Source: Mycolicibacterium sp. BiH015 (lineage in GTDB: Bacteria > Actinomycetota > Actinomycetes > Mycobacteriales > Mycobacteriaceae). Taken from it: DNA of 64,000 nucleotides. How positions within the stretch are numbered: the first letter of the stretch is position 1; every line of letters starts with the position of its first letter. A model generated the notes under the pieces. That model did not search any database. It saw only the letters and a program-made list of their open reading frames with translations, and was not told where the DNA came from. The stretch is from positions 62,001-126,000 of the forward strand of contig NZ_JAQGCZ010000003.1 of assembly GCF_027706845.1 (NCBI RefSeq), given 5' to 3'. Positions 1 to 8,637 of the stretch are shown here, one piece after another. The position numbers and the translations under genes were made by a program.

Positions 1-1198
1 CGACCTTGCTCATCGCCCACGCCGACAAATGCGGCCATGCGATGCCGACACCGGCACCGCTGATCATCAGGCCGACTGCCCACAGCACGACCCATACCGG
101 CGAAGCGTCGTCGCGCAGCGACAGCGCCCCGATGATCAGGCCGGTCCCCATCACCAGCGGTGCTATCGCCACCGTCCGCACAATCACACGTTCGCGTCGC
201 AGCGAGGCGCTGCTGATCTCCCCCGCCGTCCACCCGATGGCCAGGCCGGCCCCCAGGAACCCCGCCGCCACCGGAGTCAGATGCGCAAGGCGCTGGCCGA
301 ACAACGGGACGAACATGTCGACCATCGTCGCGGCCATCAACGCGCCCAATGTCAGGTAGATCCATTTCAGCGGGCCTGGTCGGAATGCGCTGGGCGGCAG
401 GACCGCTGCCCGAGCCCTCTTGTCGATGAACAGGAAGAGCGTCACAAGTGCGACGCCGAGCACCACCAGCCCTGCGGTGGCCCACGGGTTGTGCGGGATA
501 CCCGCCACGCTGACCGACAGGGCGGCCGCCCCGAGCAGCAGCAGCGACCACACTGGAATTTTGGTTCTGCTCCGAGGTATTTCGGCATTGTTGCGCGCGG
601 GCAGGGCGACGGGCACCAACACCGACATCACCGCGGTCATCATGACCAGGACCCCGAAAGCCCAACGCCACGAACCATACTGAGCGAAGAGACCACCCGC
701 GGCGGGGCCGACAAGGGTGCCGACGCCCCACATCGCCGACACCAGCGCAGATGCCTTCGTCCACAAACCGCTCGGCAACGCGGTGTTGATGACCGCGTAG
801 CCCAGACCGGCCAACAGCCCGCCTGCAACACCCTGAACGGTGCGCCCGGCCAGCAGGATCTCCATGCTCGGCGCGACGGCACACCCCAGGCTGCCCAGCC
901 CGAACACACTGAGCCCCAACAGGTATGCCCACCTCGGCCCCAGCCGCATCAACACGGCGTGCACCGTCGTGGCTGCCATCACCGACCCGACGAGGTACAC
1001 CGTGGTCACCCACGCGTAGAAACGCTGGCCACCGATGTCAGCGACGGCGCTGGGCATCAGGCTGATCGTGAGGAACTCATTGGTCGCGTACAGCGCTACC
1101 CCGCCGGCAAGTACCAGCGAGGCGCCGAGGTTCTTCGGCCCGAGCAGCGCCCGCCATGTTCCCAAGGCGGTGGAGATGTGAGTCTCGGTGTCGGTCAC
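1..1198 (-). CDS. MFS drug-efflux transporter, 3' end outside window
   Basis: Major facilitator superfamily integral membrane exporter; about 399 codons are visible and the C-terminus runs off the window edge. The translation is a chain of hydrophobic segments with short charged loops. Near the N-terminus it reads GGQRFYAWVTTVYLVGS followed by an LMRLGPR loop, as in DHA2/EmrB-like pumps. The GTG at 1198 is the most upstream start, because an in-frame TGA lies seven codons earlier. It follows uvrB on the same strand after a gap of about 40 nt, matching from memory the Rv1633-Rv1634 arrangement, where Rv1634 is a drug-efflux protein. The substrate cannot be read from sequence. Family assignment is secure, specificity is not. 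Confidence 0.85.
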   Translation of the reverse strand, partial: MTDTETHISTALGTWRALLGPKNLGASLVLAGGVALYATNEFLTISLMPSAVADIGGQRFYAWVTTVYLVGSVMAATTVHAVLMRLGPRWAYLLGLSVFGLGSLGCAVAPSMEILLAGRTVQGVAGGLLAGLGYAVINTALPSGLWTKASALVSAMWGVGTLVGPAAGGLFAQYGSWRWAFGVLVMMTAVMSVLVPVALPARNNAEIPRSRTKIPVWSLLLLGAAALSVSVAGIPHNPWATAGLVVLGVALVTLFLFIDKRARAAVLPPSAFRPGPLKWIYLTLGALMAATMVDMFVPLFGQRLAHLTPVAAGFLGAGLAIGWTAGEISSASLRRERVIVRTVAIAPLVMGTGLIIGALSLRDDASPVWVVLWAVGLMISGAGVGIAWPHLSAWAMSKV

Positions 1199-1237
1199 GA
1201 CGATGACCGTAGAACCTCAACAGCTCTTGAGATCAAG

Positions 1238-3397
1238 TCATTTGATCCCGGCGGCATCCATGCCGCGCAGTTCCTTCTTCAGATCCTGGATCTCGTCACG
1301 GATCCGAGCCGCCAACTCGAACTGCAGATCGCGTGCCGCGGCCATCATCTGCGCAGTCAGATCCTTGATCAGATCGGCCAGCTCGGCGCGAGGCATGTTC
1401 GACGTGTCCCGGCCCTCGAATACCCCGGCGCTGACCGCCCGGCCCGGCTCGCCCTGCGCACGCCTGCCGCGGGAGGCGTTGCGGCCTGAACCGCCCACCT
1501 CCACCGACTCGGTGTCGTCGGCCTCCCGGTAGACCTGGTCGAGAATGTCTGCGATTTTCTTGCGCAACGGTTTCGGATCGATGCCGTGCTCTTGGTTGTA
1601 GGCGATCTGCTTGGCCCGACGCCGTTCCGTTTCGTCGATCGCCTGCTTCATCGAATCCGTCATCGTGTCGGCATACATGTGCACCTCGCCGGACACGTTT
1701 CGCGCTGCACGCCCGATCGTCTGGATCAGGCTGCGCGGGGAACGCAGGAAGCCTTCCTTGTCGGCGTCGAGGATCGCCACCAACGACACCTCTGGCAGGT
1801 CGAGGCCCTCGCGCAACAGGTTGATGCCGATGAGCACGTCGTACTCCCCCAGGCGCAGCTGACGCAGCAGCTCGACGCGGCGCAAGGTGTCGACCTCGGA
1901 GTGCAGGTACCGGACCCGGATGCCCATCTCCAGCAGATAATCGGTGAGGTCCTCGGCCATCTTCTTGGTCAGCGTCGTCACCAGCACACGCTCGTCACGT
2001 TCCGTGCGCTTGCGGATCTCGCCGATCAGATCGTCGATCTGGCCTTTCGTCGGCTTGACGATGACCTGCGGGTCGACCAGGCCGGTCGGCCGGATCACCT
2101 GCTCGACGAATTCGCCTCCGGTCTGGCTCAATTCGAAGCTGCCCGGGGTCGCCGACAGGTACACCGTCTGCCCGATGCGGTCGGCGAACTCCTCCCACGT
2201 CAGTGGCCGGTTGTCGACGGCGGACGGAAGCCGGAAGCCGAAATCGACCAGGTTGCGCTTGCGCGACATGTCGCCTTCGTACATGCCGCCGATCTGGGGC
2301 ACGGTGACGTGGGATTCGTCGATGACGAGGAGAAAATCCTCCGGGAAGTAGTCCAGCAGTGTCGCCGGGGCGGAGCCTGCCGGACGCCCGTCGATGTGAC
2401 GCGAGTAGTTCTCGATGCCCGAGCAGAAGCCGACCTGGCGCATCATCTCGATGTCGTAATTGGTGCGCATGCGCAGCCGCTGGGCCTCCAGCAGCTTGCC
2501 CTGCCCCTCCAGCTCGGCGAGACGCTCTTCCAGTTCGGCCTCGATGGTCGAAATTGCGTGGGCCATCCGCTCCGGCCCGGCGACGTAGTGGGTCGCGGGG
2601 AAGATCCGCAGCGAGTCGACCTTGCGGATGATGTCACCCGTCAGCGGGTGCAGGTAGTAGAGCTCCTCGATCTCGTCGCCGAAGAACTCGATGCGCACGG
2701 CGAGCTCTTCGTAGGACGGGATGATCTCGACCGTGTCACCGCGCACGCGGAACGTCCCGCGGGTGAACGACATGTCGTTGCGGGTGTACTGGACGTCGAC
2801 GAGCAGCCGCAGCAGGGCATCGCGGGGTACCTCGTCGCCGACCTTGAGCTCTACCGAGCGGTCCATGTAGGACTGCGGGGTGCCGAGGCCGTAGATGCAC
2901 GACACCGATGCCACCACGACGACGTCGCGGCGGGACAGCAGATTCGACGTCGCCGAGTGTCGCAACCGCTCGACGTCGTCGTTGATCGAGCTGTCCTTCT
3001 CGATGTAAGTGTCGGTCTGGGCGATATATGCCTCGGGTTGGTAGTAGTCGTAGTACGAGACGAAGTACTCGACGGCGTTGTTGGGCAACATCTCGCGTAG
3101 CTCGTTCGCCAACTGCGCAGCGAGAGTCTTGTTGGGCGCCATCACCAGTGTCGGCCGCTGGAGCCGCTCGATGAGCCACGCGGTGGTGGCCGACTTGCCG
3201 GTACCGGTGGCGCCGAGCAGGACGACATCCTTCTCACCGGCACGGATCCGACGTTCCAGCTCATCGATCGCGGCGGGCTGGTCACCCGCGGGCTCATATT
3301 CACTGACCACCTCGAACCGCGCGCCGGACCTGACGATGTCCTCGACGGGGCGGTACTCCGAGTGCGCAAGCACGGGATGTTCGGTCGCGAAAGCCAT
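1238..3397 (-). CDS. uvrB: UvrABC system protein B, excinuclease helicase subunit
   Basis: 719-residue UvrB, the damage-verification subunit of nucleotide excision repair. It is loaded on DNA by UvrA and recruits UvrC. Walker A GATGTGKS lies at residues 62-69, the beta-hairpin with [11 protein letters not shown] around 115-125, the DEAD-like IDESH in the middle, the helicase C half ([33 protein letters not shown]) after it, and the UvrC-binding UVR motif ([28 protein letters not shown]) at the C-terminus. The frame stays open upstream to 3595, but the start at MAFATEHPV matches the mycobacterial family and sits seven bases after a TAACCT box, so a leaderless mRNA is likely. The MFS gene downstream may be cotranscribed. 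Confidence 0.97.
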   Translation of the reverse strand: MAFATEHPVLAHSEYRPVEDIVRSGARFEVVSEYEPAGDQPAAIDELERRIRAGEKDVVLLGATGTGKSATTAWLIERLQRPTLVMAPNKTLAAQLANELREMLPNNAVEYFVSYYDYYQPEAYIAQTDTYIEKDSSINDDVERLRHSATSNLLSRRDVVVVASVSCIYGLGTPQSYMDRSVELKVGDEVPRDALLRLLVDVQYTRNDMSFTRGTFRVRGDTVEIIPSYEELAVRIEFFGDEIEELYYLHPLTGDIIRKVDSLRIFPATHYVAGPERMAHAISTIEAELEERLAELEGQGKLLEAQRLRMRTNYDIEMMRQVGFCSGIENYSRHIDGRPAGSAPATLLDYFPEDFLLVIDESHVTVPQIGGMYEGDMSRKRNLVDFGFRLPSAVDNRPLTWEEFADRIGQTVYLSATPGSFELSQTGGEFVEQVIRPTGLVDPQVIVKPTKGQIDDLIGEIRKRTERDERVLVTTLTKKMAEDLTDYLLEMGIRVRYLHSEVDTLRRVELLRQLRLGEYDVLIGINLLREGLDLPEVSLVAILDADKEGFLRSPRSLIQTIGRAARNVSGEVHMYADTMTDSMKQAIDETERRRAKQIAYNQEHGIDPKPLRKKIADILDQVYREADDTESVEVGGSGRNASRGRRAQGEPGRAVSAGVFEGRDTSNMPRAELADLIKDLTAQMMAAARDLQFELAARIRDEIQDLKKELRGMDAAGIK

Positions 3398-3404
3398 GTT
3401 CACC

Positions 3405-3410
3405 AGGTTA
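3405..3410 (-). promoter_or_regulatory. minus-10 box for leaderless uvrB
   Basis: TAACCT on the minus strand ends 7 nt before the uvrB ATG. No Shine-Dalgarno fits in that space, which suggests a transcript starting at the ATG. It faces the TATCCT box of the divergent DUF402 gene 47 nt away. Confidence 0.5.
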
Positions 3411-3456
3411 GAACCCCGCGCCGACATGTTCTGTTCCTGGACGGGACGGGGCCCTC

Positions 3457-3462
3457 TATCCT
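3457..3462 (+). promoter_or_regulatory. minus-10 box in front of the DUF402 gene
   Basis: TATCCT ends 6 nt before the ATT at 3469, the same spacing seen at polA, PrsW and other leaderless candidates in this window. It supports transcription starting at that ATT. Confidence 0.45.
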
Positions 3463-3468
3463 GGGCGC

Positions 3469-3975
3469 ATTCATCCTCCCAAGCACGAGATCTTCGACGT
3501 CGCCGCCGCGACCAACACCGATCCGAAAGGCATCGTCCGCGCGGTCGACGTGTACACCGTCCACCCGTCGGGTCTCTACATGGCCCGGCCGACACCCGGA
3601 CGGGCCCAGTTCCACTACATCGAGTCGTGGCTGCTGCCGTCGCTACGCCTGCGGGCCACGGTGTTCCACTTCAATCCCGGATTCGAACGCGACCAGGATT
3701 ACTACCTCGACGTCGGCGAGTACACCCGTGACGGCGACCGCTGGTACGGCGTCGACCACTACCTCGACCTCGTCGCCCGGACCGGCCGGGATGTCCATGT
3801 CACCGACGTCGACGAACTGGTCGCCGCGGTCGCTTCCGGTGTCCTCACCCCCGCTGCGGGCGAGCAGGCGATCCACACCGCGGTGGCCACCGTCGACGCT
3901 CTGGCCAGGCACGACTACGACCTGAACCGCTGGCTTGCGGCCAACGGCATGATCTTGACGTGGCGCGACGCATAG
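3469..3975 (+). CDS. DUF402 family protein with no canonical start codon
   Basis: DUF402-domain protein (Rv1632c-like). DUF402 proteins include nucleoside di/triphosphate phosphatases, but the activity here is unknown. The conserved frame reads [10 protein letters not shown], then [11 protein letters not shown], then the core [21 protein letters not shown] and [22 protein letters not shown]. The first canonical start in frame is GTG at 3550, but starting there would remove 27 residues that look like a genuine N-terminus. Reading upstream there is no ATG, GTG or TTG, only ATT at 3469, which sits 6 nt after TATCCT. I place the start there (168 aa) as an inference; 141 aa from 3550 is the conservative alternative. 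A point mutation or sequence error at the start codon is also possible. Divergent from uvrB. Confidence 0.7.
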   Translation: MHPPKHEIFDVAAATNTDPKGIVRAVDVYTVHPSGLYMARPTPGRAQFHYIESWLLPSLRLRATVFHFNPGFERDQDYYLDVGEYTRDGDRWYGVDHYLDLVARTGRDVHVTDVDELVAAVASGVLTPAAGEQAIHTAVATVDALARHDYDLNRWLAANGMILTWRDA

Positions 3976-3978
3976 ACT
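3973..3978 (+). promoter_or_regulatory. minus-10 box overlapping the DUF402 stop codon
   Basis: TAGACT begins with the TAG stop of the DUF402 gene and ends 6 nt before the GTG of the secreted-protein gene at 3985, so that gene probably has its own leaderless transcript. Confidence 0.45.
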
Positions 3979-3984
3979 CTGGAT

Positions 3985-4527
3985 GTGAGTGCGAGGAGAC
4001 GGACACGTACTGCCGCGGTTGTGGGCGCTGCCGCGGTGTCTCTGGCGAGTCTGCTGGTCTCCCCCGCCGCGGCGACGGCTCAGCCTGACCCCCAGCCCGA
4101 GGTGGAGGCCCAAGCTCCGGAATTGCTCCACAACGTGACCTACCGCGCCCGCGTGGACGGGGTCTCCCGGGGCGCGACGATCACCTACAAGGCCGAAGGC
4201 GAGCAGATCTTGTTCGCCAACCCGACGATGGTGCCCGGCCGCGTATTCGAGGTGATGACGGTCCTGCCCGAGTCAGGGATCGCGAACATGCGGGTGTCGA
4301 TCGAGTGGCCGTACTCGGCGAATCTGCACTGCGAAATCCTGATCGACGACGCGCTCGTGGCCCAAGCCGACGACTTCATCGCGCCACGAGTCCTGCCGCA
4401 GCGCGACGACCCCGATTACGGTGCGCTGACGTGCGAGGCGCCGGTCGGAGGTCAGCCCAACGCAGCTCCGCCGGCACCGGACGCATTGCCCCCCGACCAA
4501 CCGCTCCCTGTGGCGCCCCCGACCTAG
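3985..4527 (+). CDS. secreted protein with MmpS-like C-terminal half
   Basis: 180-residue exported protein of unknown function. An Arg-rich n-region (ARRRTR), a hydrophobic stretch to about residue 25 and a likely cleavage near ATA-QP (about residue 32) form a Sec signal peptide. The mature part has one cysteine pair (C116 and C150) and ends in a Pro/Ala-rich tail of about 25 residues. The segment HCEILIDDALVAQ followed about 30 residues later by a second Cys resembles the Cys-R-I-x-x-D-G and Cys pattern of MmpS lipoproteins, but no MmpL partner is near; this likeness is my inference. The GTG start is fixed by TAGACT 6 nt upstream. Its TAG stop and that of convergent coaE share the same CTAG. 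Confidence 0.8.
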   Translation: MSARRRTRTAAVVGAAAVSLASLLVSPAAATAQPDPQPEVEAQAPELLHNVTYRARVDGVSRGATITYKAEGEQILFANPTMVPGRVFEVMTVLPESGIANMRVSIEWPYSANLHCEILIDDALVAQADDFIAPRVLPQRDDPDYGALTCEAPVGGQPNAAPPAPDALPPDQPLPVAPPT

Positions 4528-5705
4528 CCGGTGGGACTCCAGCCCGTCGTGTCCGCCCACACCGACGCCCTGCGGTAGGCGTCCAGGAACCACGGCTCCT
4601 TGGCCTCGGCGTAATCCTCCGTCGTCGCGTGCGCTTGCGCGGCGAGGCGCCGTTTCAGGCTCAGATACTCGTCGCGCACCGACGTGTTGGCCTTAACCCA
4701 ATCCACGAACAGCAGGGCGAACCGCTGTCCCGGCCAACCGTCCACGCGCACATGCACATTGGTCGGCCGCCCGGGATCTGCCGAGCAGAACAGCCGCTTC
4801 TGCCAGCGTTCGGGATCGTCGGAGTGAGCGGTGTCCCGGGTGACCGGGGTCCGCACATACCCCGCCGCCAACAGAGGTTCGGCGAGTTCGTCGGCAACCT
4901 CCAGGGACGCGACGGTGACCTGAACGTCGATGACGTCTTTGGCATCCAGGCCCGGGATCGCGGTCGATCCGATGTGGTCGATCCGTACGGCTCGGTGTCC
5001 GCAGGCGGTACGCAGACGGGCCAGTATCCGCCGCGCCTCGGCCGCCCAGTCGGGGTCGGCGGGTACCAAGTCCGGTGCCGAGCGGGCGGGCTGCCCGATC
5101 TTCACGTTGTGCGCGAACGGCTGAATCCGCTCGTGCCACAATGCCCGGGCTTTCTCGACAAGCTGGCCGGCGCTTCCCGAATTGTCCAACCACACATCGG
5201 CCACTGCACGGCGCTGCTCTTCGGTGGCCTGCGCGGCGATGCGGGCCCGCGCGTCCTCCTCGGTGAAGTTGCGGTATTCGATCAGCCGCTTGACGCGCAG
5301 TTCAGGGTCGGCGTTGACGATGATGACCAACGGGAACATCGACGCCATCTGCGATTCCACCAGCAGCGGGATGTCCTCGACGATCACGGCGTCTTCATGC
5401 GCCGCTTCGATGAGCTCCGAACGGCGATGTGCGACAAGGGGATGCACGATTCCATTCAGTGTCTGGCGCTTCTCGTCGTCGCTGAACGCGATCGTCGCCA
5501 GCGCCGGCCGATTCAACGCACCGTCGGGCTGCAAGATCCCGTCCCCGAAGGCCTCCACCAGCTTCGCCAGGCCGGGGGTGCCCGGTTCGACGACTTCACG
5601 GGCGATCACATCGCCGTCGACCACGATCGCGCCCAATTCGCTGAACGTGGCGGACACCGTCGACTTGCCTGCTCCGATACCTCCGGTCAATCCAATGCGC
5701 AGCAC
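4524..5705 (-). CDS. coaE: dephospho-CoA kinase fused to a GrpB/UPF0157 domain
   Basis: 393-residue two-domain protein. The first 200 residues or so are dephospho-CoA kinase, the last step of coenzyme A synthesis, with P-loop GGIGAGKST at residues 8-16, the acceptor-site DGD motif (VDGDVIAREVVEPG) and the lid region. From about residue 208 follows a GrpB/UPF0157 domain (RIDHIGSTAIPGLDAKDVIDVQV), distantly nucleotidyltransferase-like and of unknown activity. This fusion is typical of mycobacteria, while most bacterial CoaE proteins stop near 200 residues. The GTG at 5705 starts directly at the kinase beta strand. It lies downstream of rpsA on the same strand, separated by a strong hairpin. Confidence 0.95.
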   Translation of the reverse strand: MLRIGLTGGIGAGKSTVSATFSELGAIVVDGDVIAREVVEPGTPGLAKLVEAFGDGILQPDGALNRPALATIAFSDDEKRQTLNGIVHPLVAHRRSELIEAAHEDAVIVEDIPLLVESQMASMFPLVIIVNADPELRVKRLIEYRNFTEEDARARIAAQATEEQRRAVADVWLDNSGSAGQLVEKARALWHERIQPFAHNVKIGQPARSAPDLVPADPDWAAEARRILARLRTACGHRAVRIDHIGSTAIPGLDAKDVIDVQVTVASLEVADELAEPLLAAGYVRTPVTRDTAHSDDPERWQKRLFCSADPGRPTNVHVRVDGWPGQRFALLFVDWVKANTSVRDEYLSLKRRLAAQAHATTEDYAEAKEPWFLDAYRRASVWADTTGWSPTG

Positions 5706-5740
5706 GGCACCAGTGTGTCAGTACAGCTGCTGAGACGAAG

Positions 5741-5768
5741 AAGGCCCCGGCGTGGAAGCCGGGGCCTT
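5741..5768 (-). terminator. hairpin terminator after rpsA
   Basis: Perfect 11-bp stem (AAGGCCCCGGC and its complement) with a 6-nt loop, 16 nt after the rpsA stop and before the coaE start. The T run is poor, as usual in mycobacteria. It should end or attenuate rpsA transcription before coaE. Confidence 0.75.
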
Positions 5769-5783
5769 CTGTCGTTGAGCCAA

Positions 5784-7235
5784 TTACGCGTTGCCTGCGA
5801 GCTTCTCGCGAAGGGCAGCCAACTGCGCGTCGCTGGCAAGCGACCCGCCGGCGGACTGCTCTTCGGAACGAGACGACCCGTTGGCCGGACGCGTCGCGGA
5901 TTCCGCGACCGCGGCGGCTTCGGCAGCGGCGAACTTCTCCATCTGCGCGGTGTGCATCTTGTGGCGACGCTCGGCCTCGGCGTACCGGGCCTCCCACTCG
6001 TCCCGCTGCTTCTCGAAGCCTTCGAGCCACTCGTTGGTCTCGGCGTCGAAGCCCTCGGGGAAGATGTAGTTGCCCTGGTCGTCGTAGCTGTCGGCCATGC
6101 CGTACTTCCAGGCCTCGAACTCGTCGGAGTAATCCTCGTTGGCCTGCTTGAGGCTCAGCGAGATCCGGCGACGCTCCAGGTCGATGTCGATGACCTTGAC
6201 CATCGCGTCGTCGCCGACCTGGACCACCTGATCGGGGACCTCGACGTGGCGCTCGGACAGCTCGGAGATGTGGACCAGGCCCTCGATGCCCTCCTCGACG
6301 CGGACGAACGCGCCGAAGGGCACCAGCTTGGTGACCTTGCCGGGAACGATCTGACCGATCGCGTGGGTGCGGGCGAAGTGGCGCCACGGATCTTCCTGAG
6401 TCGCCTTGAGCGACAGCGAAACCCGCTCGCGGTCCATGTCGACGTCGAGCACCTCGACAGTGACCTCGTCGCCCACCTGGACAACCTCGGACGGGTGGTC
6501 GATGTGCTTCCAGGACAGCTCGGAGACGTGCACCAGGCCGTCGACGCCGCCGAGATCGACGAACGCGCCGAAGTTGACGATCGACGACACGACACCCTTG
6601 CGGATGGCGCCCTTGGTGAGCTGGTTGAGGAACTCGCTGCGCACCTCGGACTGGGTCTGCTCCAGCCAGGCGCGACGCGAGAGCACCACGTTGTTGCGGT
6701 TCTTGTCGAGCTCGATGATCTTGGCCTCGATCTCCTTGCCGATGTACGGCTGCAGATCGCGGACGCGCCGCATCTCCACCAGGGATGCGGGCAGGAAGCC
6801 GCGCAGGCCGATGTCGAGGATCAGGCCACCCTTGACGACCTCGATGACGGTGCCCTTGACGGCCTCGTCCTTCTCCTTGAGCTCTTCGATGGTGCCCCAG
6901 GCACGCTCGTACTGAGCGCGCTTCTTGGACAGGATCAGGCGGCCTTCCTTGTCCTCCTTGGTGAGGACCAGGGCTTCGACCTCATCGCCCACGGAAACGA
7001 CCTCATTGGGGTCGACGTCGTGCTTGATGGAGAGTTCGCGCGAAGGAATGACGCCTTCGGTCTTGTAGCCGATATCGAGCAGGACTTCGTCGCGGTCGAC
7101 CTTGACGATGGTCCCTTCGACGATGTCGCCATCGTTGAAGTATTTGATGGTCTTGTCGATGGCGGCGAGAAAATCTTCCGCGGAGCCGATGTCGTTGAGG
7201 GCTACTTGCGGAGACGTGACGGAGGGACTTGGCAT
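5784..7235 (-). CDS. rpsA: 30S ribosomal protein S1
   Basis: 483-residue mycobacterial S1, an mRNA-binding protein of the 30S subunit. Four S1 RNA-binding domains are visible at about 36-105, 123-188, 209-277 and 294-363 (for example GVVSSIVNFGAFVDLGGVDGLVHVSELS and GKVTKLVPFGAFVRVEEGIEGLVHISELS). They are followed by a charged, variable C-terminal tail ending LAALREKLAGNA. Enterobacterial S1 has six domains, so four is the actinobacterial form. The frame is open to 7325, but MPSPSVTSPQ is the family start. The gap to the divergent PrsW gene (163 nt) holds its promoter; a TTGACA occurs at 7333-7338 on this strand without a convincing minus-10 partner. Confidence 0.97.
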   Translation of the reverse strand: MPSPSVTSPQVALNDIGSAEDFLAAIDKTIKYFNDGDIVEGTIVKVDRDEVLLDIGYKTEGVIPSRELSIKHDVDPNEVVSVGDEVEALVLTKEDKEGRLILSKKRAQYERAWGTIEELKEKDEAVKGTVIEVVKGGLILDIGLRGFLPASLVEMRRVRDLQPYIGKEIEAKIIELDKNRNNVVLSRRAWLEQTQSEVRSEFLNQLTKGAIRKGVVSSIVNFGAFVDLGGVDGLVHVSELSWKHIDHPSEVVQVGDEVTVEVLDVDMDRERVSLSLKATQEDPWRHFARTHAIGQIVPGKVTKLVPFGAFVRVEEGIEGLVHISELSERHVEVPDQVVQVGDDAMVKVIDIDLERRRISLSLKQANEDYSDEFEAWKYGMADSYDDQGNYIFPEGFDAETNEWLEGFEKQRDEWEARYAEAERRHKMHTAQMEKFAAAEAAAVAESATRPANGSSRSEEQSAGGSLASDAQLAALREKLAGNA

Positions 7236-7386
7236 GTGGTGGGTTGCTCCGGACAGGTTTGATCGTAGGGACATTGTTTGGATGGAAAAGCAGTTTTCTT
7301 GATTGCACCCGCGAATGGCGCACACAGATACGTGTCAAGGCTACTCGACTGAGTCCACGCAGGACAAACCCACCTCCCCGACCGGC

Positions 7387-7392
7387 TAACCT
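7387..7392 (+). promoter_or_regulatory. minus-10 box for leaderless PrsW-family gene
   Basis: TAACCT followed by 6 nt and the GTG at 7399; no Shine-Dalgarno can fit. Confidence 0.5.
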
Positions 7393-7398
7393 GCAGGC

Positions 7399-8592
7399 GT
7401 GTCTTACGCAGGCGCTCCCGGGGGGCAGCATCAGTTCCATCAGTACGGTACGCCGTTCGCACGCCGAATCCGCAAGGTCGGAGCTCCGCTGGGTGTGCTC
7501 ATCGCGCTCGGGACGCTGGCGGGTCTGATTGTCATCTTCCTGACCTTGGCCAACCCGGTGGGCGCAGCTGTCGGATTCGTCCTGTCGAGCCTCACCATGA
7601 CCGCGGTCGTCGTGGCCTATCTGTGGCTCGACCGGTGGGAACCCGAACCGCCCCGGTTGCTGATCTTCGCCTTCATCTGGGGCACGTCGGTTGCGGTCAT
7701 CGTTTCGGCGATCCTGCAGGTCGTCCTCGACGCCTGGCTCAACCCCGCCGTCGACGCCGCCGAGACCGGCGTCAGCGCGTTCACCCTGATCATCGGCGCT
7801 CCGGTGACAGAGGAAGCCGCCAAAGGCTTGTTCCTGCTGCTGATGATGACCGGTGCACGCCGCAACGAGATGAACTCGCTCACCGACTGCCTGGTCTACG
7901 CGGGTCTCGTCGGAGCCGGGTTCGCGTGGCTGGAAGACATCCTCTACATCGCCAACGGCGAGTCGCTGGCCGAGTCGCTGTTCACCGCGGCCCTTCGGTT
8001 GATCATGGGACCGTTCGCCCATTCGCTGTTCACCACGATGTTCGCCCTCGGTGTGTGGTTCGCTCTGCACAGGCGCGGTGCGCTTGCCAAGGCCGGGTGC
8101 ATCCTGCTCGGGTACCTCGGGGCGGTCATCCTGCACGCGATGTGGAACGGCTCCTCGTTCCTGGGCACCGGCGCTTATTTCGCCACCTACGTCTTCTGGA
8201 TGATGCCGGTGTTCGCACTCGCGATCGTGCTGGCGGTGCACAGCCGCCGAACGGAGCAGCGCATCGTCGCGGAGAAACTTCCGGGCATGGTGGCCGCCGC
8301 CATCGTGACGCCCAACGAGGCGACCTGGCTGGGGTCGCTGGCGACCCGCAAGCAGGCCGTCGCCGAGGCAACCCGGTTCGGCGGCAAGCAGGCCGGTGAG
8401 TCCGTCAAGCGATTTGCCCAGCAGGTGGTCGAGCTGGCCTTCGTGCGCGACCGCATCGACCGCGGGTTCGGCGATGCGAGGGTGACGGCGCTGCTCAACG
8501 AGGAGGCCTACGCCGTGTATGCGGCCCGTGCGGCTTCGCCCGCGCTCCAGCAGATGGCCGGTTATCGCTCCCCGATCCCGCCACCGCGGTGA
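7399..8592 (+). CDS. PrsW-family intramembrane metalloprotease
   Basis: 397-residue polytopic membrane protein of the PrsW (M82, CPBP-related) family. The active-site signature is visible: TEEAAKG with the Glu pair at 138-139, AWLED around 176-180, FAHSLF with H208, and HAMWN with H246, all inside predicted membrane helices. In Bacillus PrsW cleaves an anti-sigma factor, but no sigma/anti-sigma pair lies here, so the substrate is unknown. A cytoplasmic tail of about 120 residues (NEATWLGSLATRKQAV onward) extends past the last helix. The GTG start is set by the TAACCT box six bases upstream. It stands alone between divergent rpsA and a convergent thioesterase gene. Confidence 0.85.
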   Translation: MSYAGAPGGQHQFHQYGTPFARRIRKVGAPLGVLIALGTLAGLIVIFLTLANPVGAAVGFVLSSLTMTAVVVAYLWLDRWEPEPPRLLIFAFIWGTSVAVIVSAILQVVLDAWLNPAVDAAETGVSAFTLIIGAPVTEEAAKGLFLLLMMTGARRNEMNSLTDCLVYAGLVGAGFAWLEDILYIANGESLAESLFTAALRLIMGPFAHSLFTTMFALGVWFALHRRGALAKAGCILLGYLGAVILHAMWNGSSFLGTGAYFATYVFWMMPVFALAIVLAVHSRRTEQRIVAEKLPGMVAAAIVTPNEATWLGSLATRKQAVAEATRFGGKQAGESVKRFAQQVVELAFVRDRIDRGFGDARVTALLNEEAYAVYAARAASPALQQMAGYRSPIPPPR

Positions 8593-8637
8593 TCCAGCTC
8601 GGGCCGCGTCGTCTCTGGCGCGTCAGCTGAGGCGAAC

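Noticed and set aside
29..1489. 486-codon plus-strand frame at the window start
   Set aside because: Antisense to an MFS transporter with proper membrane helices; the plus translation is Arg/Pro/His-rich noise.
4305..7262. 985-codon plus-strand frame opposite coaE and rpsA
   Set aside because: High-GC antisense artefact over two certain genes; no recognisable protein.
7310..7338. sigma-70 promoter with TTGACA for rpsA
   Set aside because: TTGACA is present on the minus strand, but no TAnnnT lies at 16-19 nt spacing, so I did not list it.
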